DNA from: Acidimicrobiia bacterium
GTDB lineage: Bacteria > Actinomycetota > Acidimicrobiia > Acidimicrobiales > Bin134
DNA: 64,000 nucleotides
Assembly (NCBI GenBank): GCA_022819825.1
Contig: JAJEGM010000015.1
Coordinates: 48,915 to 112,914, forward strand
Direction: 5' to 3'
Positions 43,696-61,726 of the stretch are shown piece by piece. Made by a program: the position numbers and the translations under genes. Each line of letters starts with the position of its first letter. Positions within the stretch are counted from its first letter, which is position 1. The notes beneath the pieces were generated by a model. It saw nothing but the letters and a program-made list of their open reading frames with translations. It was not told the origin of the DNA and searched no databases.

Positions 43696-44001
43696 ATGAC
43701 CGACCTGAACCGACAACAGAAGAGGATGGCCAAGAAGCAGGGCTTTGTCGACGAGGAAGGCACCCCGGTCCGCGACCGCCGCCAGCCTCGAAATCAGCCC
43801 CGCCCCGGCGAAGAGCGGGTAGGACCGGCCCAGTTCCTGCGCGAGGTGCGCGGCGAGCTCCGCAAGGTGTCGTGGCCCCGGCGCGAGGAAGTCGTCAACT
43901 ACTCCATCGTGGTGCTGGTGGTGTTGGTGCTGCTCACCACGGCCATCGGCCTGCTCGACTGGGGCTTCAGCGAAGCCATCCTGAAATTGTTCGATCGATG
44001 A
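43696..44001 (+). CDS. secE: Preprotein translocase subunit SecE
   Basis: 101-residue subunit of SecYEG. Basic soluble N-terminus, then the conserved FLREVRGELRKVSWPRREEVVNYS block and one transmembrane helix (VVLVVLVLLTTAIGLLDW). ATG 43696 has GGAG at 43687-43690. Its stop overlaps the nusG start as ATGA. Confidence 0.94.
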   Translation: MTDLNRQQKRMAKKQGFVDEEGTPVRDRRQPRNQPRPGEERVGPAQFLREVRGELRKVSWPRREEVVNYSIVVLVVLVLLTTAIGLLDWGFSEAILKLFDR

Positions 44002-44846
44002 GTCCCGAGGTAGACGAAACCGAAATGACTGACCTCTTCCCCACCACCACCGCCGATGCGCCCGACTCGGAGTCCGAGACGATCGACGCCGACACGCCGG
44101 TTGACGCCGCCGAGGCCGCGGCCGCTTTGCTGCCCACCGGGCCTGGCGCCCAGCCCGAGCCCGAGGTCCCCGACCCAGCTGGCGACAGCTTTCTTGACGA
44201 CGCTGCCCCGCCAGAGGATGCGGCCGAGGTAATCGACGCCGAAGACCTGGTCTATGAGAAGGCCGAAGAAGAAGTCGAAACCATCAGCCCCTACGACATG
44301 CCAGGGAAGTGGTACGTGGTCCACACCCAGTCGGGCTATGAGAACAAGGTCCAGCAGAATATCGAAGCCCGCCGCAAGACCATGGACATGGAGAGCCATA
44401 TCCACGAAACCGTCATCCCCATGGAAGACGTGGTGGAGTTCAAAGCCGGCAAGAAGGTCACCACCAAGAAGAAGATGTTCCCCGGCTATCTGCTGGTCCG
44501 AGCCGAGATGAACGACATCTCTTGGGAAGTGATCCGCAACACTCCCGGCGTGACCGGCTTTGTGGGCCACGGTCGCCGGGGCAGCAAGCCCTCCGCCCTC
44601 AAGCGCAAGGACGTGGAGAACTTCCTCCAAGTCAAGACCGACGGCGAGCAGACTGTCCGCCGCACCAAGCCCCGCCTTCTCTACGAGGTGGGCGAGACCA
44701 TCCGGGTCAAAGAAGGTCCCTTCGCCGACTTCTCCGGTGAGGTGGCCGAGATCAACGAGGACCAGCTCAAGGTGAAGGTGTTGGTCAACATCTTCGGCCG
44801 GGAGACCCCCGTCGAGCTTGAGTTCTCCCAAGTCGCCAAATTGTAA
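43998..44846 (+). CDS. nusG: Transcription termination/antitermination factor NusG
   Basis: 282 residues, longer than most NusG because of an acidic, low-complexity N-terminal extension of about 95 residues, common in Actinobacteria. NGN domain from KWYVVHTQSGYENKVQQNI to FVGHGRRGSKP, KOW motif VKEGPFADFSGEVAEI near residue 240. ATG 43998 overlaps the secE stop. ATG 44025 is a possible later start. Its last codons begin the tandem repeat at 44817. Confidence 0.95.
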   Translation: MSPEVDETEMTDLFPTTTADAPDSESETIDADTPVDAAEAAAALLPTGPGAQPEPEVPDPAGDSFLDDAAPPEDAAEVIDAEDLVYEKAEEEVETISPYDMPGKWYVVHTQSGYENKVQQNIEARRKTMDMESHIHETVIPMEDVVEFKAGKKVTTKKKMFPGYLLVRAEMNDISWEVIRNTPGVTGFVGHGRRGSKPSALKRKDVENFLQVKTDGEQTVRRTKPRLLYEVGETIRVKEGPFADFSGEVAEINEDQLKVKVLVNIFGRETPVELEFSQVAKL

Positions 44847-44921
44847 GAAGGCTTGAGTTCTCCCAAGTGGCCAAATTGTAAGAAGATTCAAGCTCTCTCA
44901 AGTCGCCAAGCAGCAAGACGA
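44817..44921 (+). repeat. Three tandem 35-bp units copying the nusG 3' end
   Basis: Units 44817-44851, 44852-44886 and 44887-44921. The first holds the last nine nusG codons (LEFSQVAKL), the stop and AAGAAGG. The second is identical at 33 of 35 bases, including the stop. The third matches at about 24. The second and third copies are non-coding and lie in the 97-base nusG-rplK gap. Confidence 0.93.
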
Positions 44922-44943
44922 CCTAGCCAGAAGGGGCACAGTC

Positions 44944-45369
44944 ATGGCTCAAAAAAAGGTAGCCACCACCATCAAAATCCAGATTCCGGCCGGCCAGGCC
45001 ACCCCGGCACCCCCAGTGGGCACTGCACTCGGCCCCCACGGCGTGGCCATCATGGACTTCTGCCGGGACTACAACGCCAAGACCGAGGACAAGCGGGGCC
45101 AGATCATCCCGGTGGAGATCACCATCCACGAAGACCGGACGTTCACCTTCATAACCAAGACCCCGCCCACCTCGTTTTTGATTCGCGAGGCGGCCAGTCT
45201 GGAGAAGGGATCAATGGAGCCGGGCCGCGAATTGGTCGGCACCATCACCGACGCCCAGTGCGCGGAGATCGCCAAGATCAAGATGCCCGACCTCAACACC
45301 GACGACCTCGAGCAAGCCAAGCTGCAAGTGGCCGGAACTGCCCGCAGCATGGGCATCACAGTGGAGTAG
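44944..45369 (+). CDS. rplK: 50S ribosomal protein L11
   Basis: 141 residues, binds 23S rRNA at the GTPase centre. [24 protein letters not shown]-terminal block (motifs QIPAGQA and PPVGTALG), [15 protein letters not shown], and [11 protein letters not shown] at the end. ATG 44944. Followed by rplA after 14 bases. Confidence 0.97.
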   Translation: MAQKKVATTIKIQIPAGQATPAPPVGTALGPHGVAIMDFCRDYNAKTEDKRGQIIPVEITIHEDRTFTFITKTPPTSFLIREAASLEKGSMEPGRELVGTITDAQCAEIAKIKMPDLNTDDLEQAKLQVAGTARSMGITVE

Positions 45370-45383
45370 GAAAGGGAGCCGAC

Positions 45384-46085
45384 ATGGCGAAGAATGGCAA
45401 GCGGTACAGCGATGCCGCCCAGCGCTACGACAAGCAACACCCGCACACTGCCCAAGAGGGCGTAGAGCTGGTGAAGAGCTTGGCCGCGGCAAAATTCGAC
45501 GAAACCTTGGAGCTCGCCACCCGTCTGGGGGTTGATCCCCGCAAGGCCGAGCAGATGATCCGAGGAACGGTCAGCCTGCCCTCGGGCACCGGCACCGACG
45601 TGCGGGTGGCGGTGTTCGCACAGGGCGAAGCGGCTACGCAGGCCAGCGAGGCCGGGGCCGACGTGGTGGGCGCCGACGATCTCGCCGAGCAGGTACAGGC
45701 CGGCCAGATGGACTTCGACGTGGCCATCGCCACCCCCGACATGATGCCGGTGGTGGGAAGGCTTGGAAAGGTCCTGGGACCCCGAGGGCTCATGCCCAAC
45801 CCGAAGACCGGCACGGTTACCGACGACGTGGCCAAAGCAGTGGGCGAGTTCAAGAGCGGCAAGGTGGAATACCGCACCGACCGCCAGGGCAATGTCCACG
45901 TTCCGGTGGGCAAGGTCAGCTTCGAGGCCGATGCCTTGGTGGCCAACATCCGCGCCGTCATGGAGGAGATCAATCGGGCCAAGCCCGCAGCCCTCAAGGG
46001 CCGCTATATCCGCAAGGTTGCCATCTCCTCCACCATGGGACCCAGCGTCCGGCTGGATCCCGCCGACTTGGGCGCCAGCAACTGA
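45384..46085 (+). CDS. rplA: 50S ribosomal protein L1
   Basis: 233 residues, L1 stalk protein. Blocks [43 protein letters not shown] and [16 protein letters not shown] are intact. ATG 45384 is preceded by GGGAG. Normal length. The next gene follows only after the L10 leader. Confidence 0.97.
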   Translation: MAKNGKRYSDAAQRYDKQHPHTAQEGVELVKSLAAAKFDETLELATRLGVDPRKAEQMIRGTVSLPSGTGTDVRVAVFAQGEAATQASEAGADVVGADDLAEQVQAGQMDFDVAIATPDMMPVVGRLGKVLGPRGLMPNPKTGTVTDDVAKAVGEFKSGKVEYRTDRQGNVHVPVGKVSFEADALVANIRAVMEEINRAKPAALKGRYIRKVAISSTMGPSVRLDPADLGASN

Positions 46086-46284
46086 TTTGGTACCTTTTGT
46101 CGCTCACAAATAATCGATTTGCCGCAGACATCAGGCGCAGTGCCCCGCACCGCTTAATCGGCTGACACTCGGTTCCCACCGAGTCGTTGGCCAGCCTGAC
46201 GAGGTGAACCCTCCCGAAACTCGTGGGGCGTTCGCACGTTAGCGGCGCCCCATTGCTGGTTTTTGCGGAAGGTTCAGCAATCTG
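46086..46284 (+). ncRNA. L10 leader (autoregulatory mRNA element)
   Basis: 199-base region before rplJ. It holds the CAGACATCAGGCGC and GACGAGGTGAACC blocks expected of the L10 leader, where the L10-L12 complex binds its own mRNA to repress rplJL, and a GGCGCCCC hairpin near the end. Assigned by position and these blocks, not by a model search. Confidence 0.75.
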
Positions 46285-46866
46285 ATGGAAAATCCCCGCC
46301 CCGAGAAAGTAGCCGTTGTGGACGAGGTGCGCGACCGCATCTCCTCCACCGAGGCGGTGGTCCTCACCGACTACCGCGGCCTCGACGTGCCGGCCTTGGC
46401 CGATCTGCGCCGCCAGCTGCGCGAGGCCGGCGGCGAATACAAGGTGTACAAGAACACCCTCACCCGCTTCGCGGCCCGCGAGCTGAACCTCGATTTGGAC
46501 GAGATGCTGGTGGGCCCCACTGCGCTGGCTTTCGTCGGCAACCGAGAAGACGGCACCCCCGGCGACGCGGTGTCGCTGGCCAAGGCCCTGTGCCAGTACG
46601 CCGAGGACTCCAGCTTCCTGTCGATCAAGGGAGGGGTGCTCGACGGTCAGGTGCTCTCATCCGACGAGGTGAGCGCCCTGTCCAAACTGGGCACCCGAGA
46701 CGAGATTCTGGCTGAGATCGTCGGGCTGCTGGAAGCCCCCTTGACCGAGATGGCCGGGCTGCTGGAAGCCCCGCTGGTGGAGATGGCCGGCCTCCTGGAC
46801 GCTCCGCTGGTCGAGACGGCCGGGCTGCTGGAGTCGCTGAGCGAAAAGGGCGGCGGCGGCGCATGA
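46285..46866 (+). CDS. rplJ: 50S ribosomal protein L10
   Basis: 193 residues, anchors the L12 stalk. N-terminal RNA-binding domain (VVLTDYRGLDVPALADLRRQLREAGGEYKVYKNTL: motifs TDYRGLDV and YKVYKNTL). The C-terminus, from residue 147, carries an 11-residue motif in four units (GLLEAPLTEMA, GLLEAPLVEMA, GLLDAPLVETA, GLLESL). Each such unit in L10 forms one L12-dimer binding site, so three or four dimers are possible. ATG 46285. Ends with a Gly-rich tail. Confidence 0.95.
   Translation: MENPRPEKVAVVDEVRDRISSTEAVVLTDYRGLDVPALADLRRQLREAGGEYKVYKNTLTRFAARELNLDLDEMLVGPTALAFVGNREDGTPGDAVSLAKALCQYAEDSSFLSIKGGVLDGQVLSSDEVSALSKLGTRDEILAEIVGLLEAPLTEMAGLLEAPLVEMAGLLDAPLVETAGLLESLSEKGGGGA
46723..46839 (+). 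repeat. 33-bp coding repeat in rplJ (L12-binding segments)
   Basis: Units at 46723-46755, 46756-46788, 46789-46821 and a partial one from 46822. Each encodes GLL-E/D-APL-x-E-x-A. The repeat corresponds to the L12-binding helix of L10. Confidence 0.88.
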
Positions 46867-46935
46867 CCCCGCTCAATCACGCCAGCGCAAACGATCGATA
46901 ACCACTAACCACTGACAAAGGAATGAGAAACAGCC

Positions 46936-47331
46936 ATGTCCAAAGTTGACGAGATTCTGGACTCCATCGGGTCCATGACCGTGCTCGAGCTCTCCGAGCT
47001 CAAAGAAGCCTTCAAAGAGCGCTTCAACGTAGAGGCGGCGGCCCCTGCCGCAGCCATGCCCATGATGATGGCCCCGGGCGCCGCCGACGGCGGAGACGGC
47101 GGAGGCGCTGCTGAGGAGCAGAACGAATTCGACGTGGTCCTGACCAGCGCGGGCGAAAAGAAGATCCAGGTCATCAAAGAGGTGCGCACCCTCACCAACC
47201 TGGGCCTCAAAGACGCCAAAGAGCTGGTGGACAACGCCCCCAAGCCCGTCTTGGAGAAGGCCTCCAAGGAGGACGCCGAAAAGGCCAAGGAGCTCATCGA
47301 AGCCGCAGGTGGGGCTGTCGAGCTCAAGTAG
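46936..47331 (+). CDS. rplL: 50S ribosomal protein L7/L12
   Basis: 131 residues. N-terminal dimerisation domain ([23 protein letters not shown]), Ala/Met/Gly-rich hinge, then the C-terminal factor-binding domain with [31 protein letters not shown] 46936 with AAAGGA upstream. Followed by 220 bases before rpoB. Confidence 0.97.
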   Translation: MSKVDEILDSIGSMTVLELSELKEAFKERFNVEAAAPAAAMPMMMAPGAADGGDGGGAAEEQNEFDVVLTSAGEKKIQVIKEVRTLTNLGLKDAKELVDNAPKPVLEKASKEDAEKAKELIEAAGGAVELK

Positions 47332-47551
47332 CTCGCCAACAGCCCAGTCACCAGCAAAAATCATGTCGGGCTTGGCTTGTAAACCATGCCCGCGCCGCGT
47401 ATCATTCCTTGATACCCGCTCGCTCGTCTCCCGGCCACGCCTTCTCCCTTGTCGCGGCCGCGTTTACGGGATTCCGTCGTCCCGTTGACGTTCAGGGATT
47501 CAGGCAGCACACCGGCGTTGCCCATCCACCACACCACCTCAGGAGCTCACC
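47332..47551 (+). promoter_or_regulatory. rplL-rpoB intergenic region with possible attenuator
   Basis: 220 bases. A hairpin GGGCTTGG (47369-47376) with CCATGCCC (47385-47392) has one mismatch and lies 38 bases after the rplL stop. It may lower expression of rpoBC relative to the ribosomal genes, as in other bacteria. The AGGAG at 47541-47545 is the rpoB ribosome site. Confidence 0.4.
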
Positions 47552-55063
<7,512 letters not shown>

Positions 55064-55129
55064 ACTTAAACTTAGAGCGCGGCCTTTGCTGCGCCCTCAA
55101 TCTTGTTCCAATCAGCCCTAGGAAGTGCT

Positions 55130-55501
55130 GTGCCCACGATTCAGCAGCTGGTGCGCAAAGGTCGCCAGTCCAAATTCCGCAAGGAGAAGACGCCGGCTCT
55201 CAAGGGCGCGCCCCAGCGACGGGGGGTTTGCACCCGGGTTTACACAACAACCCCGAAAAAGCCGAACTCCGCACTCCGGCGAGTGGCCCGCGTCCGCTTG
55301 ACCAGCGGAATGGAGGTCACCGCCTACATTCCCGGAGAGGGGCACAACCTCCAGGAGCACTCCATCGTGCTGGTGCGCGGCGGTCGAGTTCGCGACCTGC
55401 CCGGTGTCCGCTACAAGATCATCCGCGGCACCCTCGACACGTCGGGAGTCACCGACCGCCGTCAGGCCCGCAGCCGCTACGGTGCCAAGAAGGACGCATA
55501 A
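55130..55501 (+). CDS. rpsL: 30S ribosomal protein S12
   Basis: 123 residues. [19 protein letters not shown] and the [28 protein letters not shown] block, holding the two Lys where streptomycin resistance arises, are wild type. GTG 55130 has AGGAAG at 55120-55125. The ATG at 55103 lacks a site. Confidence 0.96.
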   Translation: MPTIQQLVRKGRQSKFRKEKTPALKGAPQRRGVCTRVYTTTPKKPNSALRRVARVRLTSGMEVTAYIPGEGHNLQEHSIVLVRGGRVRDLPGVRYKIIRGTLDTSGVTDRRQARSRYGAKKDA

Positions 55502-55502
55502 G

Positions 55503-55973
55503 ATGCCGCGCAAGGGCCCGGCGGGGCGACGCGATCTTCCCAACGACCCGGTCTACGACTCTTTGCTCGTCACCCAGTTCGTCAACAAGATCCTGCAACG
55601 GGGCAAGCGCTCCACCGCAGAGCGAATTGTGTACGGCGCACTCGACATCGTGGAGCAGAAGACCAGCGCCGAGCCGCTGGGCACCCTGAAGCGAGCCGTA
55701 GACAACGTGCGCCCCCAACTCGAGGTGCGCAGCCGCCGAGTCGGCGGCGCCACCTATCAAGTCCCCGTGGACGTTCGCCCTAGACGGGCGAACACCCTGG
55801 CCATCCGCTGGATCGTCAACCACGCCCGAGAGCGGCGTGAGCGCACGATGATGGATCGGTTGGCCAATGAAATCCTGGATGCCTCCAATGGCCTGGGTGC
55901 GTCGGTGAAGCGGCGCGACGACTTGCACAAGATGGCAGAGTCGAACCGGGCCTTCGCCCATTACCGCTGGTAA
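55503..55973 (+). CDS. rpsG: 30S ribosomal protein S7
   Basis: 156 residues. [23 protein letters not shown] start, [42 protein letters not shown] end are all typical. One base separates its ATG 55503 from the rpsL stop. Confidence 0.97.
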   Translation: MPRKGPAGRRDLPNDPVYDSLLVTQFVNKILQRGKRSTAERIVYGALDIVEQKTSAEPLGTLKRAVDNVRPQLEVRSRRVGGATYQVPVDVRPRRANTLAIRWIVNHARERRERTMMDRLANEILDASNGLGASVKRRDDLHKMAESNRAFAHYRW

Positions 55974-55995
55974 GCGGCTTTACCCCCTGAGCGCC

Positions 55996-58074
55996 ATGTC
56001 TCGTCACCCGTTGGAAAAGACCCGCAACATTGGCATCATGGCCCACATTGACGCGGGTAAAACCACGTGTACCGAGCGCATCCTCTACTACACCGGCAAG
56101 GCCTACAAGCTCGGGGAGGTCCACGACGGCGCCGCCACGATGGACTGGATGGAGCAAGAGCAAGAGCGGGGCATCACCATCACCTCGGCCGCCACCACTG
56201 CGGAGTGGTCCGGGCACCGTATCAACATCATCGACACCCCCGGCCACGTGGATTTCACCATGGAGGTGGAGCGCTCTCTGCGGGTGCTGGACGGCGCAGT
56301 GGCCCTGTTCGACGGTGTGGCCGGGGTGGAACCCCAGTCGGAAACGGTGTGGCGCCAGGCCAACAAGTACGGCGTCCCCCGGATCTGCTTCATCAACAAG
56401 CTCGACCGCACCGGCGCCAACTTCGAGCGGGCGGTGCTCACCATTTCCGAGCGGCTGCGGGCCAATACCGCCATAGTGCAGCTTCCCATCGGGATCGAAG
56501 CCAACCTGCTCGGCGTGGTCGACCTGGTGGAGATGCAGGGCCTGGTATGGCGGGGCGACGACTTGGGCGCGACCTGGGATGTCACCGAGATCCCCGACGA
56601 CCTCAAGGACAAAGCCGAGGAGGCTCGCCTCGAGCTCATCGACCTGCTCACCCAGTTCGACGAGAACCTGTTGGAGAAGTACATCGAAGACGAGGACTCG
56701 ATCACTCCCGCCGATCTGCGGGCCTCGCTGCGAACCTGCACCCTGTCGCTGGACATCGTGCCGGTGCTTTGTGGTTCGGCCTTCAAGAACAAAGGGGTGC
56801 AGCCTCTGCTGGACGCGATCATCGAGTACCTCCCCTCCCCGCTGGATGTCCCTCCGGTCGCGGGCCTCTACAAGGGCGAGGAATGCGAGCGGCCCGCCGA
56901 CGACGAGGCCCCGTTCAGCGCGCTGGCATTCAAGATCATGAGCGACCCCCATGTGGGCAAGCTCACCTACTTCCGGGTGTACAGCGGGGAGATGGCCAAG
57001 GGCAGCCAGGTGGTCAACGTCCGCACAGGACGCAAGGAGCGGATTGGGCGCATCCTGGAAATGCACGCCAACGACCGGGAAGACCTCGACATCGTGCGGG
57101 CCGGCGACATCGTGGCCGGTATCGGCCTCAAGGACGTGCGCACCGGCGACACCCTGGCCGATTCCAACTACCCGATCGAGCTAGAGCAGATGGACTTCCC
57201 CGACCCGGTGATCCAGGTGGCGGTGGAACCCCGGACCAAAGCCGACCAGGACAAGCTGGGAAAGGCCATGTCGGCCCTGGCCGAAGAGGATCCCACCTTC
57301 CAAGTCCGCACCGACGAGGAGACTGCGCAAACCCTCATCGCCGGTATGGGCGAGCTGCACCTCGAAGTGCTGGTAGAGCGGATGCTGCGGGAGTTCAATG
57401 TAGACGCCTCGGTGGGCAAGCCCCAGGTGGCCTATCGCGAGACCGTTTCCGCCGGGGTGGGCAAATTTACCTACACCCATAAGAAGCAGACCGGCGGCTC
57501 GGGCCAGTACGCCGAGATCACCTTCAACCTGGAGCCGAACGACCCCGGCAAGGGCTACGAGTTTGCCAGCGAGGTCAGTGGCGGGCGCATCCCCAAGGAG
57601 TACATCCCCGCGGTAGACAGCGGTATGCAAGACGCCATGACCACCGGCCCTCTGGCTGGTTTCCCGGTGGTCGATCTCAAGGTAATCCTCACCGATGGCA
57701 AGCACCACGACGTGGACTCCTCAGACATGGCGTTCAAGATTGCGGCCACTGCCGCCTTCCGCGAGGCCGCCCGCCAGGCCAAGCCTGTTCTGCTGGAACC
57801 GATCATGGCCGTCGATGTGGTGACTCCCGAGGAGTACATGGGGGATGTGATCGGCGACTTGAACGGTCGGCGGGGCAAGATCGACAGCATGGAACAGCGG
57901 GGCCGTGAACAAATTGTCAAGGCCCATGTGCCACTATCGGAAATGTTCGGGTACGCTACCGAACTCCGGTCGCGAACACAGGGGCGTGCAACGCACACCA
58001 TGCAGTTCGACACCTACCGGCAGGCGCCTGTCAAGGTGCAAGAGGAGATCGTCGCCCGCATTCGGGGCGAATAA
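55996..58074 (+). CDS. fusA: Elongation factor G
   Basis: 692-residue translocase GTPase. GTP motifs: [15 protein letters not shown] (G1), [11 protein letters not shown] (G2), DTPGHVDF (G3), NKLDRTGA (G4), followed by domains II-V. Normal length. 22 bases after rpsG and followed by tuf. Confidence 0.97.
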   Translation: MSRHPLEKTRNIGIMAHIDAGKTTCTERILYYTGKAYKLGEVHDGAATMDWMEQEQERGITITSAATTAEWSGHRINIIDTPGHVDFTMEVERSLRVLDGAVALFDGVAGVEPQSETVWRQANKYGVPRICFINKLDRTGANFERAVLTISERLRANTAIVQLPIGIEANLLGVVDLVEMQGLVWRGDDLGATWDVTEIPDDLKDKAEEARLELIDLLTQFDENLLEKYIEDEDSITPADLRASLRTCTLSLDIVPVLCGSAFKNKGVQPLLDAIIEYLPSPLDVPPVAGLYKGEECERPADDEAPFSALAFKIMSDPHVGKLTYFRVYSGEMAKGSQVVNVRTGRKERIGRILEMHANDREDLDIVRAGDIVAGIGLKDVRTGDTLADSNYPIELEQMDFPDPVIQVAVEPRTKADQDKLGKAMSALAEEDPTFQVRTDEETAQTLIAGMGELHLEVLVERMLREFNVDASVGKPQVAYRETVSAGVGKFTYTHKKQTGGSGQYAEITFNLEPNDPGKGYEFASEVSGGRIPKEYIPAVDSGMQDAMTTGPLAGFPVVDLKVILTDGKHHDVDSSDMAFKIAATAAFREAARQAKPVLLEPIMAVDVVTPEEYMGDVIGDLNGRRGKIDSMEQRGREQIVKAHVPLSEMFGYATELRSRTQGRATHTMQFDTYRQAPVKVQEEIVARIRGE

Positions 58075-58110
58075 TCAGGGGCAAAAGAGCCCGTTTTCGG
58101 AGGATGAAAA

Positions 58111-59301
<1,191 letters not shown>

Positions 59302-59306
59302 CTCTC

Positions 59307-59627
59307 ATGGCGGCAGGACAGAAGATCCGCATTCGGCTGAAGGCCTACGATCACGAGATCATCGACCAGTCCACGAAGAAGATCGTGGAGACAGTCAAGC
59401 GCACTCAGGCCGATCTGCGGGGACCTGTTCCGCTGCCCACCGAAAAGCACCGCTTCACCGTGATCCGGTCGCCCCACAAGGACAAAGACAGCCGCGAGCA
59501 CTTCGAGATCCGCATCCACAAGCGCTTGCTCGACATCGTGGATCCCGGTCCCAAGACCGTGGACTCCCTCCAGAGGCTGGACCTGCCCGCGGGCGTCGAC
59601 ATCGAGATCAAGCTCCAGCACGGCTGA
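59307..59627 (+). CDS. rpsJ: 30S ribosomal protein S10
   Basis: 106 residues. [30 protein letters not shown] and [31 protein letters not shown] are intact. Five bases after tuf. Usually the first gene of the S10 operon (rplC, rplD and so on), but here serB follows, so the operon is split after rpsJ. Confidence 0.96.
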   Translation: MAAGQKIRIRLKAYDHEIIDQSTKKIVETVKRTQADLRGPVPLPTEKHRFTVIRSPHKDKDSREHFEIRIHKRLLDIVDPGPKTVDSLQRLDLPAGVDIEIKLQHG

Positions 59628-59662
59628 GTTTCGGCCCGGACGGCTGACCGACTCATAGTGGT

Positions 59663-60832
59663 GTGGCCTTCCAGGTAATCCTGCTCCGGGTCTCCGGACC
59701 CGACCGCCCCGGGCTGTTCGCAGCCCTGCTCAACGTGCTGACCGCCGGCGGGGCCCAAATCCAAGACGTGGAGCAGGTGGTCATCCGCCGCCAGCTCACC
59801 CTGGGCATCGTGATGGAGGTTCCTCGCGGTCAAGACCTGCTCAAAGACCTGCTGCTATTCGGCTGGGAGCAGAAAGTCACCGTGGAGTTCGACGTGGTCG
59901 ATCCCACCCCCACCGCCCATAGCGGCGCCTACGCCGTCACTGTGCTGGGCCGGGAGCTGACCCCGGCGATGTTGGCCACCACCGCCACAGCCATCGCCGA
60001 GGGAGGCGGCAACATCAACCGCATCGTGCGCCTATCCCGTTATCCCATCTACAGCTACGAATTGCTCGTGGAGGGAGGCGACGCTGACGCCATTCGGCGC
60101 AACCTCCTATCAGTAGCCGGGGCCAACCCCGAATTCGATGTGGCCGTCCAGCGGGAGGGTCTGGCCCGGCGGGCCAAGCGGGTGGCCCTGCTCGACGTGG
60201 ACTCCACCCTCATTCAGGATGAGATGATCGACCTGCTGGCCGCCGAGGCGGGTTGTGTGGAGGTGTGTCAGAAGCTGACTGAGCAGGCCATGCGGGGGGA
60301 GATCGACTTCGAGACCGCCCTGCGAGACCGGGTTCGCCTCCTAGCCGGGTTGGACGAGCCAGCCTTGGAGCGGGTATGGGATCAGGTCACTCTCACCCCT
60401 GGCGCCCGCACTTTTCTCACCACCCTTCAACGGCTGGGTTTCACCATTGCCATCGTGAGCGGCGGCTTCACCCGGTTCTGCAATCGGCTGAAGAAGGATT
60501 TCGATCTCGACTACGCCCACGCCAACACGCTGGAAATGGTCGACGGCAAGCTCACCGGGAACCTGGAGGGTCCGATCGTGGACCGGGGCCGCAAAGCTGA
60601 GATTCTCCACGAGATCGCCGCTGCCGAGGGGGTGTCTTCCGAGCAGGTGGTCGCGGTGGGCGACGGCGCCAACGATATCGACATGCTCACCGCGGCCGGG
60701 CTGGGTATCGCCTTCAACGCCAAACCCAAAGTCCGCCAGGCCGTGGAGACCGCGGTGAGCGTCCCCTACCTCGACGCCGTGCTGTTCGTGTTGGGCGTCA
60801 GCCGCGAAGAGGTCGAGGCCGAGGGAATCTGA
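59663..60832 (+). CDS. serB: Phosphoserine phosphatase with two ACT domains
   Basis: 389 residues. Two N-terminal ACT regulatory domains (PDRPGLFAALLNVLTAGGAQIQDVEQ at 12-40, and a second from about 90), then the HAD phosphatase: DVDSTLIQDE (motif I), SGGFTRFC (II) and GDGANDIDML (III/IV). Last step of serine synthesis. GTG 59663 is the first good start. The ACT domains suggest serine feedback. Confidence 0.94.
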   Translation: MAFQVILLRVSGPDRPGLFAALLNVLTAGGAQIQDVEQVVIRRQLTLGIVMEVPRGQDLLKDLLLFGWEQKVTVEFDVVDPTPTAHSGAYAVTVLGRELTPAMLATTATAIAEGGGNINRIVRLSRYPIYSYELLVEGGDADAIRRNLLSVAGANPEFDVAVQREGLARRAKRVALLDVDSTLIQDEMIDLLAAEAGCVEVCQKLTEQAMRGEIDFETALRDRVRLLAGLDEPALERVWDQVTLTPGARTFLTTLQRLGFTIAIVSGGFTRFCNRLKKDFDLDYAHANTLEMVDGKLTGNLEGPIVDRGRKAEILHEIAAAEGVSSEQVVAVGDGANDIDMLTAAGLGIAFNAKPKVRQAVETAVSVPYLDAVLFVLGVSREEVEAEGI

Positions 60833-60844
60833 ATAGCTGTTGAG

Positions 60845-61714
60845 ATGAACTTCGACCCGCCGCCTATTCGCAGTCTGCTGTTCGTGCCGGCCAATCGGGC
60901 CGACAGAATGCAAAAGGCGCTGGACTCAGAGGCCGATGGAGTGGTTTTCGACCTGGAGAGCGCCATCACTCGGGAGACGGCCGCAGAGGCCCGGGCCAAT
61001 GTCGTCCAAGCACTGGAATCACACAAACCTGATAAGCCTGCGGTTTTCGTGAGGGTGTCGGCGGTTGACACCCCCGACTTCGGACCCGACGTGGAGGCGT
61101 GTCGCCATCCCTCGCTGAACGCGCTGATGCTGCCCCAGGTCACCAGCCCAGACGAGGTGGCAGCCGTAGACTCAGCCTTGGAGGGAACCAAGGCCCGGAT
61201 CATGCCATTGGTGGAGACCGCATCGGCCGTGCGGCTGGCCTACGAGTTGGCCATCGCCTCAGATCGGGTGGCCTACATGGGAGGCGCCACCGGTCGCCAT
61301 GGTGACTTGGGCCGCTCTGTGGGCTTCCAATGGACCCCCGAGGGCACCGAAACCTTGTATCTGCGCCAGAAGGTGCTCATCGATGTACGGTCGGCCGGAG
61401 TGCCCAATCCATTGTCGGGACTCTGGGGCACCGTGGACGACCTCGATGGCCTCACCGGGTTTGCTCAGCAAACCCGTCAACTCGGCTACGAGGGCATGAT
61501 GATCATCCATCCCACCCACATCCCGATCGTCAACCAAATCTTCTCTCCCACCCCCACCGAGATCGACGCCTGGCACCGCCTCATAGCCGCCGTCGAGGAG
61601 CACGAAGCCCGAGGTATCGGCGCCTTCCGCTACGAAGGCCGTCTCATCGACCACGCCCACCTCCTCACCGCCCGACAAAACCTCACCCGCGCCATCCGAC
61701 TCGGACTCGGCTAG
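60845..61714 (+). CDS. CitE-like HpcH/HpaI-family lyase
   Basis: 289 residues. RSLLFVPANRADRMQKAL start, DGVVFDLESAI (family: DLEDAV, so the second acidic residue is Ser here), PLVETASAV with the substrate Glu, and GMMIIHPTHIPIVNQIFSPT. Candidates are citrate lyase beta-like, malyl-CoA or methylmalyl-CoA lyase, or a thioesterase. Not decidable from sequence, and no citD/citF genes are nearby. Short gap after serB. Confidence 0.82.
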   Translation: MNFDPPPIRSLLFVPANRADRMQKALDSEADGVVFDLESAITRETAAEARANVVQALESHKPDKPAVFVRVSAVDTPDFGPDVEACRHPSLNALMLPQVTSPDEVAAVDSALEGTKARIMPLVETASAVRLAYELAIASDRVAYMGGATGRHGDLGRSVGFQWTPEGTETLYLRQKVLIDVRSAGVPNPLSGLWGTVDDLDGLTGFAQQTRQLGYEGMMIIHPTHIPIVNQIFSPTPTEIDAWHRLIAAVEEHEARGIGAFRYEGRLIDHAHLLTARQNLTRAIRLGLG

Positions 61715-61719
61715 CCGAG
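61706..61719. terminator. Palindrome at end of CitE-like gene
   Basis: CTCGGCTAGCCGAG is a perfect 14-base palindrome over the CitE-like stop codon, between convergent genes. A short two-way stop signal is possible. There is no T-run. Confidence 0.3.
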
Positions 61720-61726
61720 ACGCTGT

